Below, one piece after another: positions 1 to 7,616 of a stretch of 32,795 nt of DNA. The notes below the pieces were generated by a model. It was not told the origin of the DNA and made no database searches. It was given only the letters and a program-made list of their open reading frames with translations. The position numbers were made by a program, and so were the translations under genes. Within the stretch, counting starts at the first letter, position 1, and each line of letters starts with the position of its first letter. This stretch comes from JABFRJ01 sp964389095 (lineage in GTDB: Bacteria; Pseudomonadota; Alphaproteobacteria; Rhizobiales; Hyphomicrobiaceae): positions 1 to 32,795 of the forward strand of contig CAYMEB010000026.1 in NCBI GenBank assembly GCA_964389095.1. Reading direction: 5' to 3'.

Positions 1-177
1 CACCATCCCTACGACAGCTTCCAGACGGTCGTGGATTTCCTCGCGCAGGCTGCCCTCGACATTCTGGCGGCGCCAGCGGTTGCGCAGCGCGATCGCGACC
101 GCGCGCTTGGCATCGCCCTGTCCGACGATGTGACGGTCCAGCTCGGAGACGATTTCGCGGGGAGAGAAGTTGGTCAT
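1..177 (-). CDS. hslU: HslU ATPase subunit of the HslVU protease (N-terminal part, cut by window edge)
   Basis: Only the first 59 codons are present; the gene runs out of the window on the left. The visible protein begins MTNFSPREIVSELD and continues with HIVGQGDAKRAVAIALRNRW, the conserved N-terminal block of HslU/ClpY, the AAA+ unfoldase that feeds substrates to HslV in the cytoplasm. The Walker motifs lie outside the window. The ATG at 175-177 follows the purine-rich stretch AGAGAGAAAG on the minus strand. It lies 106 bp downstream of hslV on the same strand, the usual hslV-hslU order, so the two are probably co-transcribed. Identification is firm because of both the N-terminal sequence and the adjacent hslV. 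Confidence 0.93.
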   Translation of the reverse strand, partial: MTNFSPREIVSELDRHIVGQGDAKRAVAIALRNRWRRQNVEGSLREEIHDRLEAVVGMV

Positions 178-283
178 GGAGTGCTTTCTCTCTGGGCCCT
201 GTCGTGTTGCATGATCAGCGTATCGCCGGTGCGCCCGGAAAGAGGCGGACCGAGTCTCGACCCAATGACTGGCGCAACTACGC

Positions 284-850
284 TCATCGGACGGAATCGA
301 GGCTTTCCACCACAACGTTGGAATTCGTGTAGACGCAGATGTCCGCAGCGATCGCCATCGCGCGGCGGGCGATCTCCTCCGCACTCTTGTCGCTGTCCAG
401 CAGCGCGCGTGCGGCAGCGAGCGCGTAGCTCCCGCCCGATCCTATCCCCATGCAATCCTGCTCGGGCTCCAGCACGTCGCCGTTGCCCGTCAGCACCAGG
501 GTCCGCTCCCGGTCGGCGACGATCATCATCGCCTCGAGCCGGCGAAGGAAACGGTCGGTCCGCCAGTCCTTCGCCAGTTCGACGCACGCCCGCGTCAACT
601 GCTCGGGGTACTGCTCGAGCTTCTTTTCAAGTCGCTCGAACAGCGTGAAGGCATCGGCCGTGGAGCCCGCGAAGCCGCCGATGACACGATTGGCGGCCCC
701 GAGGGGGCGAACCTTGCGCGCGTTGGACTTGATCACCGTCGCGCCGAGGCTGACCTGCCCGTCGCCCGCGACGACGACGCGGCCGTTCTTGCGGACGGTC
801 AGGATGGTCGTCCCGTACCAGATGTCGGGCCGGTGCTCGATCGTGCTCAT
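284..850 (-). CDS. hslV: HslV peptidase subunit of the HslVU protease
   Basis: The 188-residue product matches HslV/ClpQ, the proteasome-beta-like threonine peptidase that forms a double hexameric ring capped by HslU. A short propeptide, MSTIEHRPDIWYG, precedes the TTILTVRKNGR block, so Thr14 should become the catalytic N-terminal residue after processing; such a propeptide is usual in alphaproteobacteria, whereas the E. coli protein loses only Met. The GDGQVSLG (around residues 30-37) and GGFAGSTADAFTL (58-70) blocks and the C-terminal YTNSN motif are all present, and the length is normal. A possible heat-shock-type promoter lies 44 bp upstream of the ATG. It diverges from hisB. Confidence 0.96.
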   Translation of the reverse strand: MSTIEHRPDIWYGTTILTVRKNGRVVVAGDGQVSLGATVIKSNARKVRPLGAANRVIGGFAGSTADAFTLFERLEKKLEQYPEQLTRACVELAKDWRTDRFLRRLEAMMIVADRERTLVLTGNGDVLEPEQDCMGIGSGGSYALAAARALLDSDKSAEEIARRAMAIAADICVYTNSNVVVESLDSVR

Positions 851-893
851 GTGGTCGCTTCTTCATCGCCGCCGACGGCAGCCCCGAGACGTG

Positions 894-922
894 TATGTCT
901 TCACGATCCGCGGCCAAATCAA
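894..922 (-). promoter_or_regulatory. Putative promoter of hslVU
   Basis: On the minus strand a -35-like TTGATT (preceded by CTC, giving CTTGAT as in heat-shock promoters) is separated by exactly 17 bases from GACATA as -10. The -10 element ends 44 bp before the hslV ATG. Known hslVU operons are heat-induced, which makes a sigma-32-type reading attractive, but the -10 is not a good CCCCATNT match. This is an inference from motif and position only. Confidence 0.35.
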
Positions 923-1048
923 GAGGAGATCGGCTCGACGGCCCGATCAGGGCGTCTCCGGCCTCGTCTGCAACCCTGCGGCGAGGGGCGTATGGCGCTG
1001 AGCGCCTGGCACTGATAGATCCTGGCGGAACCGACAACGAGGCCAGCC

Positions 1049-1645
1049 GTGTCCCGCACCGCCACCATCGATCGCAAGACCAACGAGACGCGCATCAAGG
1101 CCACCGTCGATCTCGACGGCACCGGAAAGCACGACATCAAGACGGGGATCGGCTTCCTGGATCACATGCTGGAGCAGCTCTCCCGCCACGGGCTGATCGA
1201 CATCACGATCGAGGCCAAGGGCGACTTGCATATCGATTTCCACCACACGGCCGAGGATTGCGGCATCGTGCTCGGACAGGCCGTCGCCAAGGCCCTCGGG
1301 GACAAGGGCGGCATCACCCGCTACGCCGATGTGCACCTGCCCATGGACGAGGCCATGACACGGGTCGCGGTCGACGTCTCCGGCCGTCCCTATCTGGTCT
1401 GGGACGTCACGTTCTCGCGCCCCAAGATCGGCGAGATGGACACCGAGCTGTTCCGGGAATGGTTCCAGGCCTTCGCCCAGAACGCCGGGATCACGTTGCA
1501 CGTCGCCAACCTCTATGGCGAGAACAACCACCATATCGCCGAGACCTGCTTCAAGGGGCTGGCCCGGGCACTGCGCGCGGCCGTCACTCCCGATCCGCGC
1601 CAGGCGGGTCGCGTGCCCTCGACGAAAGGCACATTGTCGTCATAA
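1049..1645 (+). CDS. hisB: Imidazoleglycerol-phosphate dehydratase (histidine biosynthesis)
   Basis: The 198-residue protein is a monofunctional HisB, which dehydrates imidazole-glycerol phosphate to imidazole-acetol phosphate in the sixth step of histidine synthesis. The metal-binding histidine motifs are intact: FLDHMLEQLSRHG at residues 36-48, FHHTAEDCG at 64-72 and ENNHHIAE at 158-165. It has no phosphatase domain, as is normal outside enterobacteria. The start is a GTG at 1049, preceded by CGAGG at a suitable distance; no upstream ATG gives a better family match. DUF2628 and hisH follow on the same strand with short gaps, so it is probably the first gene of a small his operon. Confidence 0.96.
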   Translation: MSRTATIDRKTNETRIKATVDLDGTGKHDIKTGIGFLDHMLEQLSRHGLIDITIEAKGDLHIDFHHTAEDCGIVLGQAVAKALGDKGGITRYADVHLPMDEAMTRVAVDVSGRPYLVWDVTFSRPKIGEMDTELFREWFQAFAQNAGITLHVANLYGENNHHIAETCFKGLARALRAAVTPDPRQAGRVPSTKGTLSS

Positions 1646-1681
1646 GGGAACCCTCGCAGAAGCGTCCGAGGTCACCATACC

Positions 1682-2224
1682 GTGCTGTTCCGTCTGCTGT
1701 TCGGCGGCGACCAGGTGTCGAGCTACACCGTGTTCGAAGCGCCTGAGCCACCGGCCGATCGCCTCGATCGCGCCGGCGCGCTGGTTTTCGTGAAGGACGG
1801 GTTCTCGATCCAGGCGATGCTGTTCGCGCCGCTATGGCTGATGACGAGGCGCGCCTGGCTGGCTTTGCTGGGCTATGTCCTCTGGGTTGCGGCCTTGATC
1901 GCGGTCGACCTCGTGTTCGCCGTCGATGCGGCCTATCTCCTGACCGCTCTCGCCGCTCTGCATCTGATCGTCGGTTACGAGGCCGGCGCTATCGAGCGCC
2001 ACGCGTTCGAACATCGGGGCTGGTCGCGGCTGGGCGAACTCGTCGGCAGCAGCCTGCAGGATTGCGAGCGGCGGTTCCTCGATATCTGGCTGCCGATGCA
2101 GCCGGGAGTGCGCACGAGTTCGACAGCGGCGCGACCGGCGGACAAGGCTCCGGCCCAGCCATCGACCACGACGGCGGAGCGGCCGCGCGGCGTAGTCGCC
2201 CGCCTCCTCCGCCGCAAGAGTTGA
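1682..2224 (+). CDS. DUF2628-family membrane protein of the his operon
   Basis: This 180-residue protein starts at a GTG with a GAGG ribosome site 10 bases upstream. An N-terminal cytoplasmic part (about 1-40) containing a short motif around FVKDGFS is followed by two or three hydrophobic segments (about 43-75 and 80-100) and a charged, Ala/Pro-rich C-terminal tail ending in RLLRRKS. This is the pattern of DUF2628, a family of unknown function that in alphaproteobacteria is repeatedly encoded between hisB and hisH. It sits 36 bp after hisB and 6 bp before hisH, so it is very probably co-transcribed with them. No catalytic motif is visible, and a role in histidine metabolism is not established. 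Confidence 0.8.
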   Translation: MLFRLLFGGDQVSSYTVFEAPEPPADRLDRAGALVFVKDGFSIQAMLFAPLWLMTRRAWLALLGYVLWVAALIAVDLVFAVDAAYLLTALAALHLIVGYEAGAIERHAFEHRGWSRLGELVGSSLQDCERRFLDIWLPMQPGVRTSSTAARPADKAPAQPSTTTAERPRGVVARLLRRKS

Positions 2225-2230
2225 GAGGCC

Positions 2231-2884
2231 ATGCAGACCGTCGCGATTATCGACTACGGCTCCGGCAATCTCCACTCCGCGGCCAAAGCGTTCGAGCGGG
2301 CCGCGCGCGACAATGAGATCGCGAGCCGCATCCTGGTGACGAGCGATCCCAACGCTGTCGAGCGCGCAGACCGCATCGTCCTGCCCGGCGTCGGCGCCTT
2401 CGCCGACTGTGCCCTCGGCCTGTCGGCAGTTCAGGGAATGCGGGATGCCCTCGAGCGCAGCGTCCGCCAGCGCGGACGACCGTTTCTCGGCATCTGCGTC
2501 GGTATGCAGCTCATGGCCGAACGCGGGCTCGAGTTCACGGTGACCCAGGGGCTCGGCTGGGTTCGAGGCGATGTCACCGCGATCAAGCCATCGGACCCGT
2601 CACTCAAAATTCCACATATGGGCTGGAACGTCCTGCAGCAGTTCAAGCAGCATCCCCTTCTCGACGGCTGTCCGTTGGGACCAGACGGGTTGCACGCCTA
2701 TTTCGTACACTCGTTCCATCTGGCGACGAGCGACCGGGACATCATCATCGCCGAGACCGACTACGGCGGTCCAGTCACCGCCGTGATCGGGCGCGACAAC
2801 ATGGCCGGCACACAGTTCCACCCGGAGAAGAGCCAGACACTCGGCCTGCGGTTGATCGCGAATTTCCTGCGCTGGTCGCCCTGA
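2231..2884 (+). CDS. hisH: Imidazole glycerol phosphate synthase, glutaminase subunit
   Basis: HisH is the class I glutamine amidotransferase that passes ammonia to HisF, making imidazole-glycerol phosphate and AICAR. The 217-residue protein has the nucleophile Cys89 in FLGICVGMQ and the His197/Glu199 pair in FHPEKSQ, plus the N-terminal DYGSGNLHS block and LPGVGAF. It starts at an ATG 6 bp after the DUF2628 stop. In most alphaproteobacteria hisA and hisF follow directly; here the gene is instead followed by a strong hairpin and a convergent heat-shock gene. The partner HisF must therefore be encoded elsewhere. The reading frame shows no damage. Confidence 0.96.
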   Translation: MQTVAIIDYGSGNLHSAAKAFERAARDNEIASRILVTSDPNAVERADRIVLPGVGAFADCALGLSAVQGMRDALERSVRQRGRPFLGICVGMQLMAERGLEFTVTQGLGWVRGDVTAIKPSDPSLKIPHMGWNVLQQFKQHPLLDGCPLGPDGLHAYFVHSFHLATSDRDIIIAETDYGGPVTAVIGRDNMAGTQFHPEKSQTLGLRLIANFLRWSP

Positions 2885-2916
2885 CGACCACGCAAGAGCA
2901 TTGATCGACGACGTAT

Positions 2917-2946
2917 CGCCGCCCCGCGTTCTGTCGCGGGGCGGCG
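2917..2946. terminator. Perfect 12-bp hairpin between convergent hisH and hsp20
   Basis: The arms CGCCGCCCCGCG (2917-2928) and CGCGGGGCGGCG (2935-2946) are perfectly complementary around the six-base loop TTCTGT. The hairpin sits 33 bp after hisH and 40 bp after the end of the convergent hsp20 gene. No run of T follows on either strand, so if it terminates transcription it does so as a strong GC stem serving both directions, possibly with Rho. Confidence 0.65.
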
Positions 2947-2985
2947 CACGCATCTCAAACGATGGCGAGTGCAGAGGCTCGCGCC

Positions 2986-3438
2986 TCAGGCAGCAGCGAT
3001 CTGTCGGGGCTCGGGCGACGACGATCCGATCGCGATCTGGCGCGGCTTCAGCCGCTCGGGAACATTGCGCTGCAGCTCGATGTGCAGAAGCCCGTCCCTC
3101 AACTCGGCTCCCTTCACCTCGACGTAGTCCGCAAGCTGAAAACGACGCTCGAACGCACGCGCCGCGATGCCGCGATGCAGGAACTTGCGGTCCTTGCCGT
3201 TCTCCGCCTTCTGGCCCTTGACCGTCAGAAGCTGCTCTTTCTGTTCGATCGACAGCTCGGCATCTGAGAAACCGGCAACCGCCATCGTCACGCGGTAGGC
3301 GTTCTCACCGAGGCGCTCGATATCGTAGGGGGGATAGGCCTGTGCCTCGCTCTCCAAACCAGGGCCGTCGAGCAACTGGAACAGACGGTCGAAGCCGACC
3401 GTCGAGCGATAGAGAGGGGCAAAATCAACAGCACGCAT
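2986..3438 (-). CDS. Small heat-shock protein, Hsp20/IbpA family
   Basis: The 150-residue product is a small heat-shock chaperone that holds unfolding proteins for refolding by other chaperones. The N-terminus MRAVDFAPLYRSTVGFDRLF is typical of the IbpA/HspA class. The alpha-crystallin domain spans about residues 38-125, and a C-terminal IAI motif (135-137, the IxI oligomerisation anchor) is present. I chose the ATG at 3438, not a longer in-frame start at 3555, because GGAGG lies 7 bases upstream and the family sequence begins here. The roughly 85-base leader has three hairpins, the last covering the ribosome site, and a sigma-32-like promoter precedes it. The gene converges on hisH. Confidence 0.94.
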   Translation of the reverse strand: MRAVDFAPLYRSTVGFDRLFQLLDGPGLESEAQAYPPYDIERLGENAYRVTMAVAGFSDAELSIEQKEQLLTVKGQKAENGKDRKFLHRGIAARAFERRFQLADYVEVKGAELRDGLLHIELQRNVPERLKPRQIAIGSSSPEPRQIAAA

Positions 3439-3444
3439 GGATAA

Positions 3445-3522
3445 GCCTCCGTGTGAAGCGACTGTAGGTGGCCTGCCCGTGGGGCCAGGCCCATGTCCGT
3501 GCACCCCGGACGGGCGTGCACG
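3445..3522 (-). promoter_or_regulatory. Putative ROSE-type RNA thermometer in the hsp20 leader
   Basis: The minus-strand leader of hsp20 folds into successive hairpins. Hairpin one has 7-bp arms CGTGCAC and GTGCACG (3498-3522). Hairpin two has arms GGCCTG and CAGGCC (3470-3491) with a further CCC/GGG inside. Hairpin three pairs GCTTC with GAGGC (3445-3459), taking in most of the GGAGG ribosome site at 3446-3450. The upstream strand of hairpin three contains TCGCT, matching the U(U/C)GCU anti-ribosome-site motif of ROSE elements, which control hsp20 genes in rhizobia. Leader length, position and gene class all fit. No fold energy was calculated. Confidence 0.6.
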
Positions 3523-3528
3523 AGCGAG

Positions 3529-3556
3529 ATTTGGGAAGCGCTTTCCCCGTTTCAAG
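3529..3556 (-). promoter_or_regulatory. Sigma-32 (RpoH)-type promoter of hsp20
   Basis: On the minus strand CTTGAAA (3550-3556) is a perfect -35 for RpoH, followed after 13 bases by TCCCAAAT (3529-3536), six of eight matches to CCCCATNT. Transcription would start near 3522, just at the first leader hairpin, giving a leader of about 84 bases before the ATG at 3438. Gene product and promoter type agree. Confidence 0.65.
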
Positions 3557-3730
3557 TCGTGGCTGCCGTGACACGAGATGCGCCGAAACGACCGCCGGAG
3601 GCCGCAACCGCGCCCGCCAGCCGGTGATTTTCATTGACCATTCATGTTCGAAGCCCCAGCGTTCCGATGCGGGAACGGGAGGGAGAGCCCATCGCCCGAA
3701 AGGGCGAGGGATGCGTCCAGGAGCATGTCG

Positions 3731-4300
3731 ATGTCCCTTATCCTAAGGCGTTCCGGCCCGATCGCGGCCGTACTCGCCGCTGTCTGCGCCGCCAGTGGCG
3801 GTTCGTCATTCGCCGCCGACCTCAGCTACGACGACCCGCCGAACGATCGCTGGTCGAGCGCCTACGAGGATCCGCGATATAATTACTTGTATGGGCGCGA
3901 GCCGGCTCCGCCTCCGCCGGTCTACGTCGAAGGGCAACCGCCGCGTCCCTATGGGTTCGATCGCGTGCCGGTGCCGAGGGAACCGGTTTATCCCGAAGCG
4001 CGTCGCCTGCCCCCGCGCTATGCCGAGGCGCCCCGGCACTACGCCTATTCCGCTCGTCCCGGCTGCATCTCCAAGGACGCCGCGCGCTACGAGCTGGAAC
4101 GCATGGGCTGGACCGACTTCCACGATCCCCACGTAGCCGACCAGGACACCGCCTACGTGAAGGCGCGTCGCCCCAGCGGACGGCTGTTCCAGTTGCAGGT
4201 CGATCGCTGCACCGGCGACATCATGAGTGCGACGCCATTGGAGCCGCGCTATCGCCCCTACGCGGAACGCTGGGAATGGCGGCCGCCGCGCACGTATTGA
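3731..4300 (+). CDS. Secreted PepSY-like protein of unknown function
   Basis: I place the start at the ATG at 3731, because AGGAG lies 7 bases upstream; an ATG two codons earlier is too close to it. The 189-residue protein has a clear signal peptide (about residues 1-27, ending near SSFAA), a Pro/Tyr-rich region (about 35-105), then a folded C-terminal part of about 65 residues starting GCISKDAARYELERMGW and ending near DIMSATPLEP. That part resembles the PepSY-like fold seen in many small periplasmic proteins of alphaproteobacteria. Two cysteines flank it and could form a disulfide. It is probably periplasmic. It is a single gene, not clearly linked to trmD downstream. Confidence 0.75.
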   Translation: MSLILRRSGPIAAVLAAVCAASGGSSFAADLSYDDPPNDRWSSAYEDPRYNYLYGREPAPPPPVYVEGQPPRPYGFDRVPVPREPVYPEARRLPPRYAEAPRHYAYSARPGCISKDAARYELERMGWTDFHDPHVADQDTAYVKARRPSGRLFQLQVDRCTGDIMSATPLEPRYRPYAERWEWRPPRTY

Positions 4301-4387
4301 GCCCTGAACGGACGCATCGGGCTCCTCACTCACAGACCCGGCCGGGGCGCGTTCCCGCCGGATACACTGAGCCGGTCGAGGGATACA

Positions 4388-4421
4388 AATCCGCGGACGA
4401 CGATGCGCGTCCGCCCGGATT
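4388..4421 (+). terminator. Long stem-loop between the PepSY-like gene and trmD
   Basis: AATCC plus GCGGACG (4388-4399) pairs with CGTCCGC (4408-4414) plus GGATT (4417-4421), broken only by a two-base bulge, around the loop ACGATGCG. It stands 88 bp after the upstream gene and 60 bp before trmD and is followed by GGCTTAAATT rather than a T run. It could end the upstream transcript or be part of the trmD leader; the sequence alone does not decide. Confidence 0.45.
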
Positions 4422-4481
4422 GGCTTAAATTGCAGGCTTCGACTCGGCGGCGCGCTTCGCGCGCAAGAAGCGGCTTGCAAC

Positions 4482-5225
4482 ATGACCGGCGGTTGGCGCG
4501 CGACAGTCCTGACGCTCTTTCCCGAAATCTTTCCGGGGCCGCTCGGCGCGTCGCTGGTCGGCAGGGCGCTGACCGAGGGCGTCTGGTCGCTGACGACCGT
4601 GCAGATCCGCGACTTCGGCATCGGCCGCCATCGCACGGTCGACGACACGCCGGCCGGCGGTGGCGCCGGGATGGTCCTTCGCGCCGACGTGACGGCCGCC
4701 GCTGTCGATCATGCCGCCACAATCTCCGGCGACGTGCCGCGACTGTACCTGAGCCCCAGAGGACAACCGCTCACGCAGGCGCGGGTTCGCGCGCTGGCAG
4801 ACGGCCCGGGAGTGATGCTGCTCGCGGGCCGCTTCGAAGGCCTCGACCAGCGCGTCATCGATGCGCGCGGACTGGAAGAAGTTTCGATCGGTGACTACGT
4901 CCTCTCCGGGGGTGAACTTGCGGCGATGGTGCTGATCGACGCCGTCGTCCGCTTGTTGCCGGGCGTGATCGGAGCGAGTGAGAGTCTCTGCGAGGAGAGC
5001 TTCGAGAACGGCCTCTTGGAGTATCCCCAGTACACACGGCCCAGAGAGTGGGAAGGACGCGAGATCCCCGAAGTCCTTCTCGGCGGTGATCACGCCAAGA
5101 TCCGCGCGTGGCGCCGCGAACAGGCGATGGAACTGACCCGGGCTCGCCGGCCGGATCTGGCGGGCGCAGCGGACGCCGAACCGTCAGCGGCGCGCCGGCG
5201 CAAGCCACGTGAGAGCGATACCTGA
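4482..5225 (+). CDS. trmD: tRNA (guanine37-N1)-methyltransferase
   Basis: TrmD uses S-adenosylmethionine to methylate G37 next to the anticodon and so prevents +1 frameshifting; it is essential in most bacteria. The 247-residue protein carries the SPOUT trefoil-knot signatures: LTLFPEIFPG near the N-terminus, GGGAGMVLR, LSPRGQPL, AGRFEGLDQR, EEVSIGDYVLSGGELA and PQYTRPREWEGREIPEVLLGG. The C-terminal helical part with WRREQA is present, and the length is normal. It stands apart from rpsP, rimM and rplS, with which it usually forms an operon; a sirtuin gene follows after 10 bp and is probably co-transcribed. No frame damage is visible, so it is likely the functional copy. Confidence 0.95.
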   Translation: MTGGWRATVLTLFPEIFPGPLGASLVGRALTEGVWSLTTVQIRDFGIGRHRTVDDTPAGGGAGMVLRADVTAAAVDHAATISGDVPRLYLSPRGQPLTQARVRALADGPGVMLLAGRFEGLDQRVIDARGLEEVSIGDYVLSGGELAAMVLIDAVVRLLPGVIGASESLCEESFENGLLEYPQYTRPREWEGREIPEVLLGGDHAKIRAWRREQAMELTRARRPDLAGAADAEPSAARRRKPRESDT

Positions 5226-5235
5226 GGAGGTCGCC

Positions 5236-5955
5236 ATGAAAGTCTATCAGCGCGTCGTCGTACTGACCGGCGCCGGCATTTCGAAGGAATCGGGCATCTC
5301 GACATTCCGCGATGCGGACGGTCTGTGGGCAAAGTACGATGTGGAGGAAGTGGCGACGCCCGAGGCCTTCGCGCGAAATCCGGCGCTGGTCCACGAGTTC
5401 TACAATATGCGTCGCCGCGAAGTGCAGAAGGTCAGGCCGAACCCGGCGCACGATGCCCTGGTCCGTCTCGAACGGGAGTATTCGGGCCGCGTGACCGTGG
5501 TGACGCAGAACGTCGACCCGTTGCATGGCCAGGCCGGAAGCCGTCGGCTCGTGCACATGCACGGTGAACTGCTCAAGGCCTGGTGCCGCTCCTGCAATTC
5601 GCGCATGCCTTGGACGGACGACATCGAGACGACGACGGCATGCCCCAAGTGTCGCGCCGCGGGCGCGATGCGCCCCGACATCGTCTGGTTCGGCGAGATG
5701 CCCTACCACATGGAGGAGATCTACGCGGCCCTGCAGAAGTGCGACCTCTTCATCTCGATCGGCACCAGCGGCAACGTCTATCCGGCGGCGGGCTTCGTTG
5801 CCGCAGCCCGGTCGACAGGCGCCCATACCGTCGAACTCAATCTGGAGCCGTCCGAAGGGGTCAGTTTGTTCGCCGAGGCGATCCACGGCCCGGCGACCGC
5901 CATCGTGCCGGCGTTCATCGACCGGCTGCTCGCCGCGGGCGGCAGGAAGGCATAG
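5236..5955 (+). CDS. cobB: NAD-dependent protein deacylase, Sir2 class III
   Basis: The 239-residue sirtuin removes acyl groups from lysine side chains, using NAD. The Rossmann motif GAGISKESGISTFR covers residues 12-25, TQNVD is at 90-94, and the catalytic histidine is His109 in HMHGEL. The zinc site is C117/C120 and C136/C139. The Tyr56-x-x-Arg59 pair in FYNMRR marks the class III (SIRT5/CobB-like) group, which accepts succinyl and malonyl as well as acetyl lysine. One departure is QNVDPLHGQAGS, where most relatives have QNID-LH--AGS. The start at 5236 is set by GAGGAGG just upstream; the gene lies 10 bp after trmD. Symbol cobB is by family. Confidence 0.92.
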   Translation: MKVYQRVVVLTGAGISKESGISTFRDADGLWAKYDVEEVATPEAFARNPALVHEFYNMRRREVQKVRPNPAHDALVRLEREYSGRVTVVTQNVDPLHGQAGSRRLVHMHGELLKAWCRSCNSRMPWTDDIETTTACPKCRAAGAMRPDIVWFGEMPYHMEEIYAALQKCDLFISIGTSGNVYPAAGFVAAARSTGAHTVELNLEPSEGVSLFAEAIHGPATAIVPAFIDRLLAAGGRKA

Positions 5956-5982
5956 CGCTCCGGGGGCCACCTCCCCTGTGCG

Positions 5983-6810
5983 CTATCTCTTGGCCGACGG
6001 CGCGGTGGATGCCCCGCCGATCGACCAAAGCGACGCGTAACTGGTGGACGGCGTCGTCGCGAAATCCCAGGCCAGTCCGAGCAGCATCAATCCCGCCACC
6101 GCGCCGACCACGCCACGCATCACGTTCTTGTGACGCAGATTGATGGCCTTGATCTCGTCGGCCGTCACGGGCGTGTTCTCCGCAACATCGGTCGCGAGCC
6201 CCATCGCGCGCTTGCGGATGGAGCGGCGGACGACGCCGTGGTCCTTTACAGTCAAGCCGGCGCGCCGCGCGATCTCCTCGCCGATCTGAGGATAGGGAAA
6301 CGAACGGTCGTCGCTATGCTCGTTGACGTAGCCCAGCACGGTGTGGGTGCCGTCCTTGAATGTGAGCCGCGTCGACTTCAGCAACGCGGGCGCCAGCGCC
6401 TCGCTGTAAACCTCGCTGCGGGTGTCGACGGCGGCGACATCCGAATAGGGAAACTTCCGCGTTTCGAACCGCAGCAGCGGCGTCGGACCGCGCTTCAATG
6501 CCGGAAGCGTGCAGCTCACGCCGTCCTTGTCGAGCTTGACCCGCGACCGCACGGAATGGACGAGATGGGCGAGCACCATCGCCATCAGAACCGTAAACAA
6601 CAGCCCGACGATGCCTAGCCCGATCGTGTCCAGCCATAGCCCGTGCCAAAGTCGAAAGAACAGCATCGGACCGATGCTGAGGTAGAACGGGAGCAGGATC
6701 AGGAACAGGAACGACAGCAAGACCGTCCGCGTGCCCCCGACAGTCCAGCGCAGCACCTCCTGCTGCGGCTCCGGGGGCGTCGTCGCGGACACTGCGCTCG
6801 CTTCAGCCAT
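5983..6810 (-). CDS. Hypothetical membrane protein with a PH-like soluble middle part
   Basis: I do not recognise this 275-residue protein. Two adjacent membrane helices lie at about residues 28-50 and 58-86, a soluble domain rich in beta-type sequence (about 88-170, with VKLDKDGVSC, FPYSDVAAVD and LTFKDGTHTVLGYV) follows, and a third helix lies at about 232-250. Two helices followed by a beta-rich domain recalls bacterial PH-type membrane proteins, but I see no diagnostic motif. The start at 6810 is chosen over an ATG six codons earlier because GGGAGG stands 7 bases upstream. It converges with the sirtuin gene (27 bp apart) and diverges from msrA. Confidence 0.75.
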   Translation of the reverse strand: MAEASAVSATTPPEPQQEVLRWTVGGTRTVLLSFLFLILLPFYLSIGPMLFFRLWHGLWLDTIGLGIVGLLFTVLMAMVLAHLVHSVRSRVKLDKDGVSCTLPALKRGPTPLLRFETRKFPYSDVAAVDTRSEVYSEALAPALLKSTRLTFKDGTHTVLGYVNEHSDDRSFPYPQIGEEIARRAGLTVKDHGVVRRSIRKRAMGLATDVAENTPVTADEIKAINLRHKNVMRGVVGAVAGLMLLGLAWDFATTPSTSYASLWSIGGASTAPSAKR

Positions 6811-6936
6811 GGTGCATCCTCCCATCACGGGCCACTGACGCGGGTTTGACCGCGCCCCGATGGCGGCGCGGTACCGGCTCCCTTATATCCTATCCCACTG
6901 CACGTTGCCGCCAACCCTACCACGAAGGAGACCGTC

Positions 6937-7602
6937 GTGTTGTTCCGCAAAAAGGCTGAGATGCCCGCGCGCGAAGCTGCATTACCCGGCCGCGACGCCC
7001 CGATCCCGACAGCCCGCGAGCACTACATTTCCGGCCGTCCCCTCAAAGGCCCCTATCCCCAGGGCCACGAGATGGCGCTGTTCGGCATGGGCTGCTTCTG
7101 GGGCGCGGAGCGCAAGTTCTGGCAGCTCGGGGCCGGCATCCATGTGACGGCCGTGGGCTATGCGGCGGGTTACACGCCCAATCCCACGTACGAGGAGGTC
7201 TGCTCCGGCCGAACCGGCCACAACGAGGTCGTCCTGGTTGTCTTCGATCCCGCGCGCATTCCCTATGAGACGTTGCTCCAGACCTTCTGGGAAAGCCATG
7301 ACCCGACCCAGGGCATGCGCCAGGGCAACGACGTCGGCACCCAATACCGTTCCGGGATCTATGTCTTCTCACCGGCCCAGCGGGCCGCTGCGGAGGCGAC
7401 GAAGACCGCGTTCGGTCGGGTGCTCGCAGCAATCGGTTATGGTCCCGTGACCACCGAGATCGTCGACGCCGGACCCTTCTACTTCGCGGAGGATTACCAC
7501 CAGCAGTACCTGGCCAAGGTTCCCCACGGATACTGCGGGCTCGGCGGGACCGGCCTGTCCTGCCCCGTCGGCACCGGCGTCCGCGCCGGCTCGAACGGCT
7601 AG
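6937..7602 (+). CDS. msrA: Peptide methionine sulfoxide reductase MsrA
   Basis: MsrA reduces methionine-S-sulfoxide in proteins and free amino acid after oxidative damage. The 221-residue protein has the catalytic Cys53 in MGCFWGAERKFW, the GYAAGYTPNPTYEEVCSG block, the HDPTQ motif, and the C-terminal cysteines Cys200 and Cys209 in GYCGLGGTGLSC, which regenerate the active site and are recycled by thioredoxin. The extended N-terminus of about 45 residues and the C-terminal tail are of the E. coli long type. Translation starts at a GTG with AAGGAG six bases upstream. Just beyond its stop lies a decayed gene on the opposite strand. Confidence 0.96.
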   Translation: MLFRKKAEMPAREAALPGRDAPIPTAREHYISGRPLKGPYPQGHEMALFGMGCFWGAERKFWQLGAGIHVTAVGYAAGYTPNPTYEEVCSGRTGHNEVVLVVFDPARIPYETLLQTFWESHDPTQGMRQGNDVGTQYRSGIYVFSPAQRAAAEATKTAFGRVLAAIGYGPVTTEIVDAGPFYFAEDYHQQYLAKVPHGYCGLGGTGLSCPVGTGVRAGSNG

Positions 7603-7616
7603 CCGAACCGGACTGC

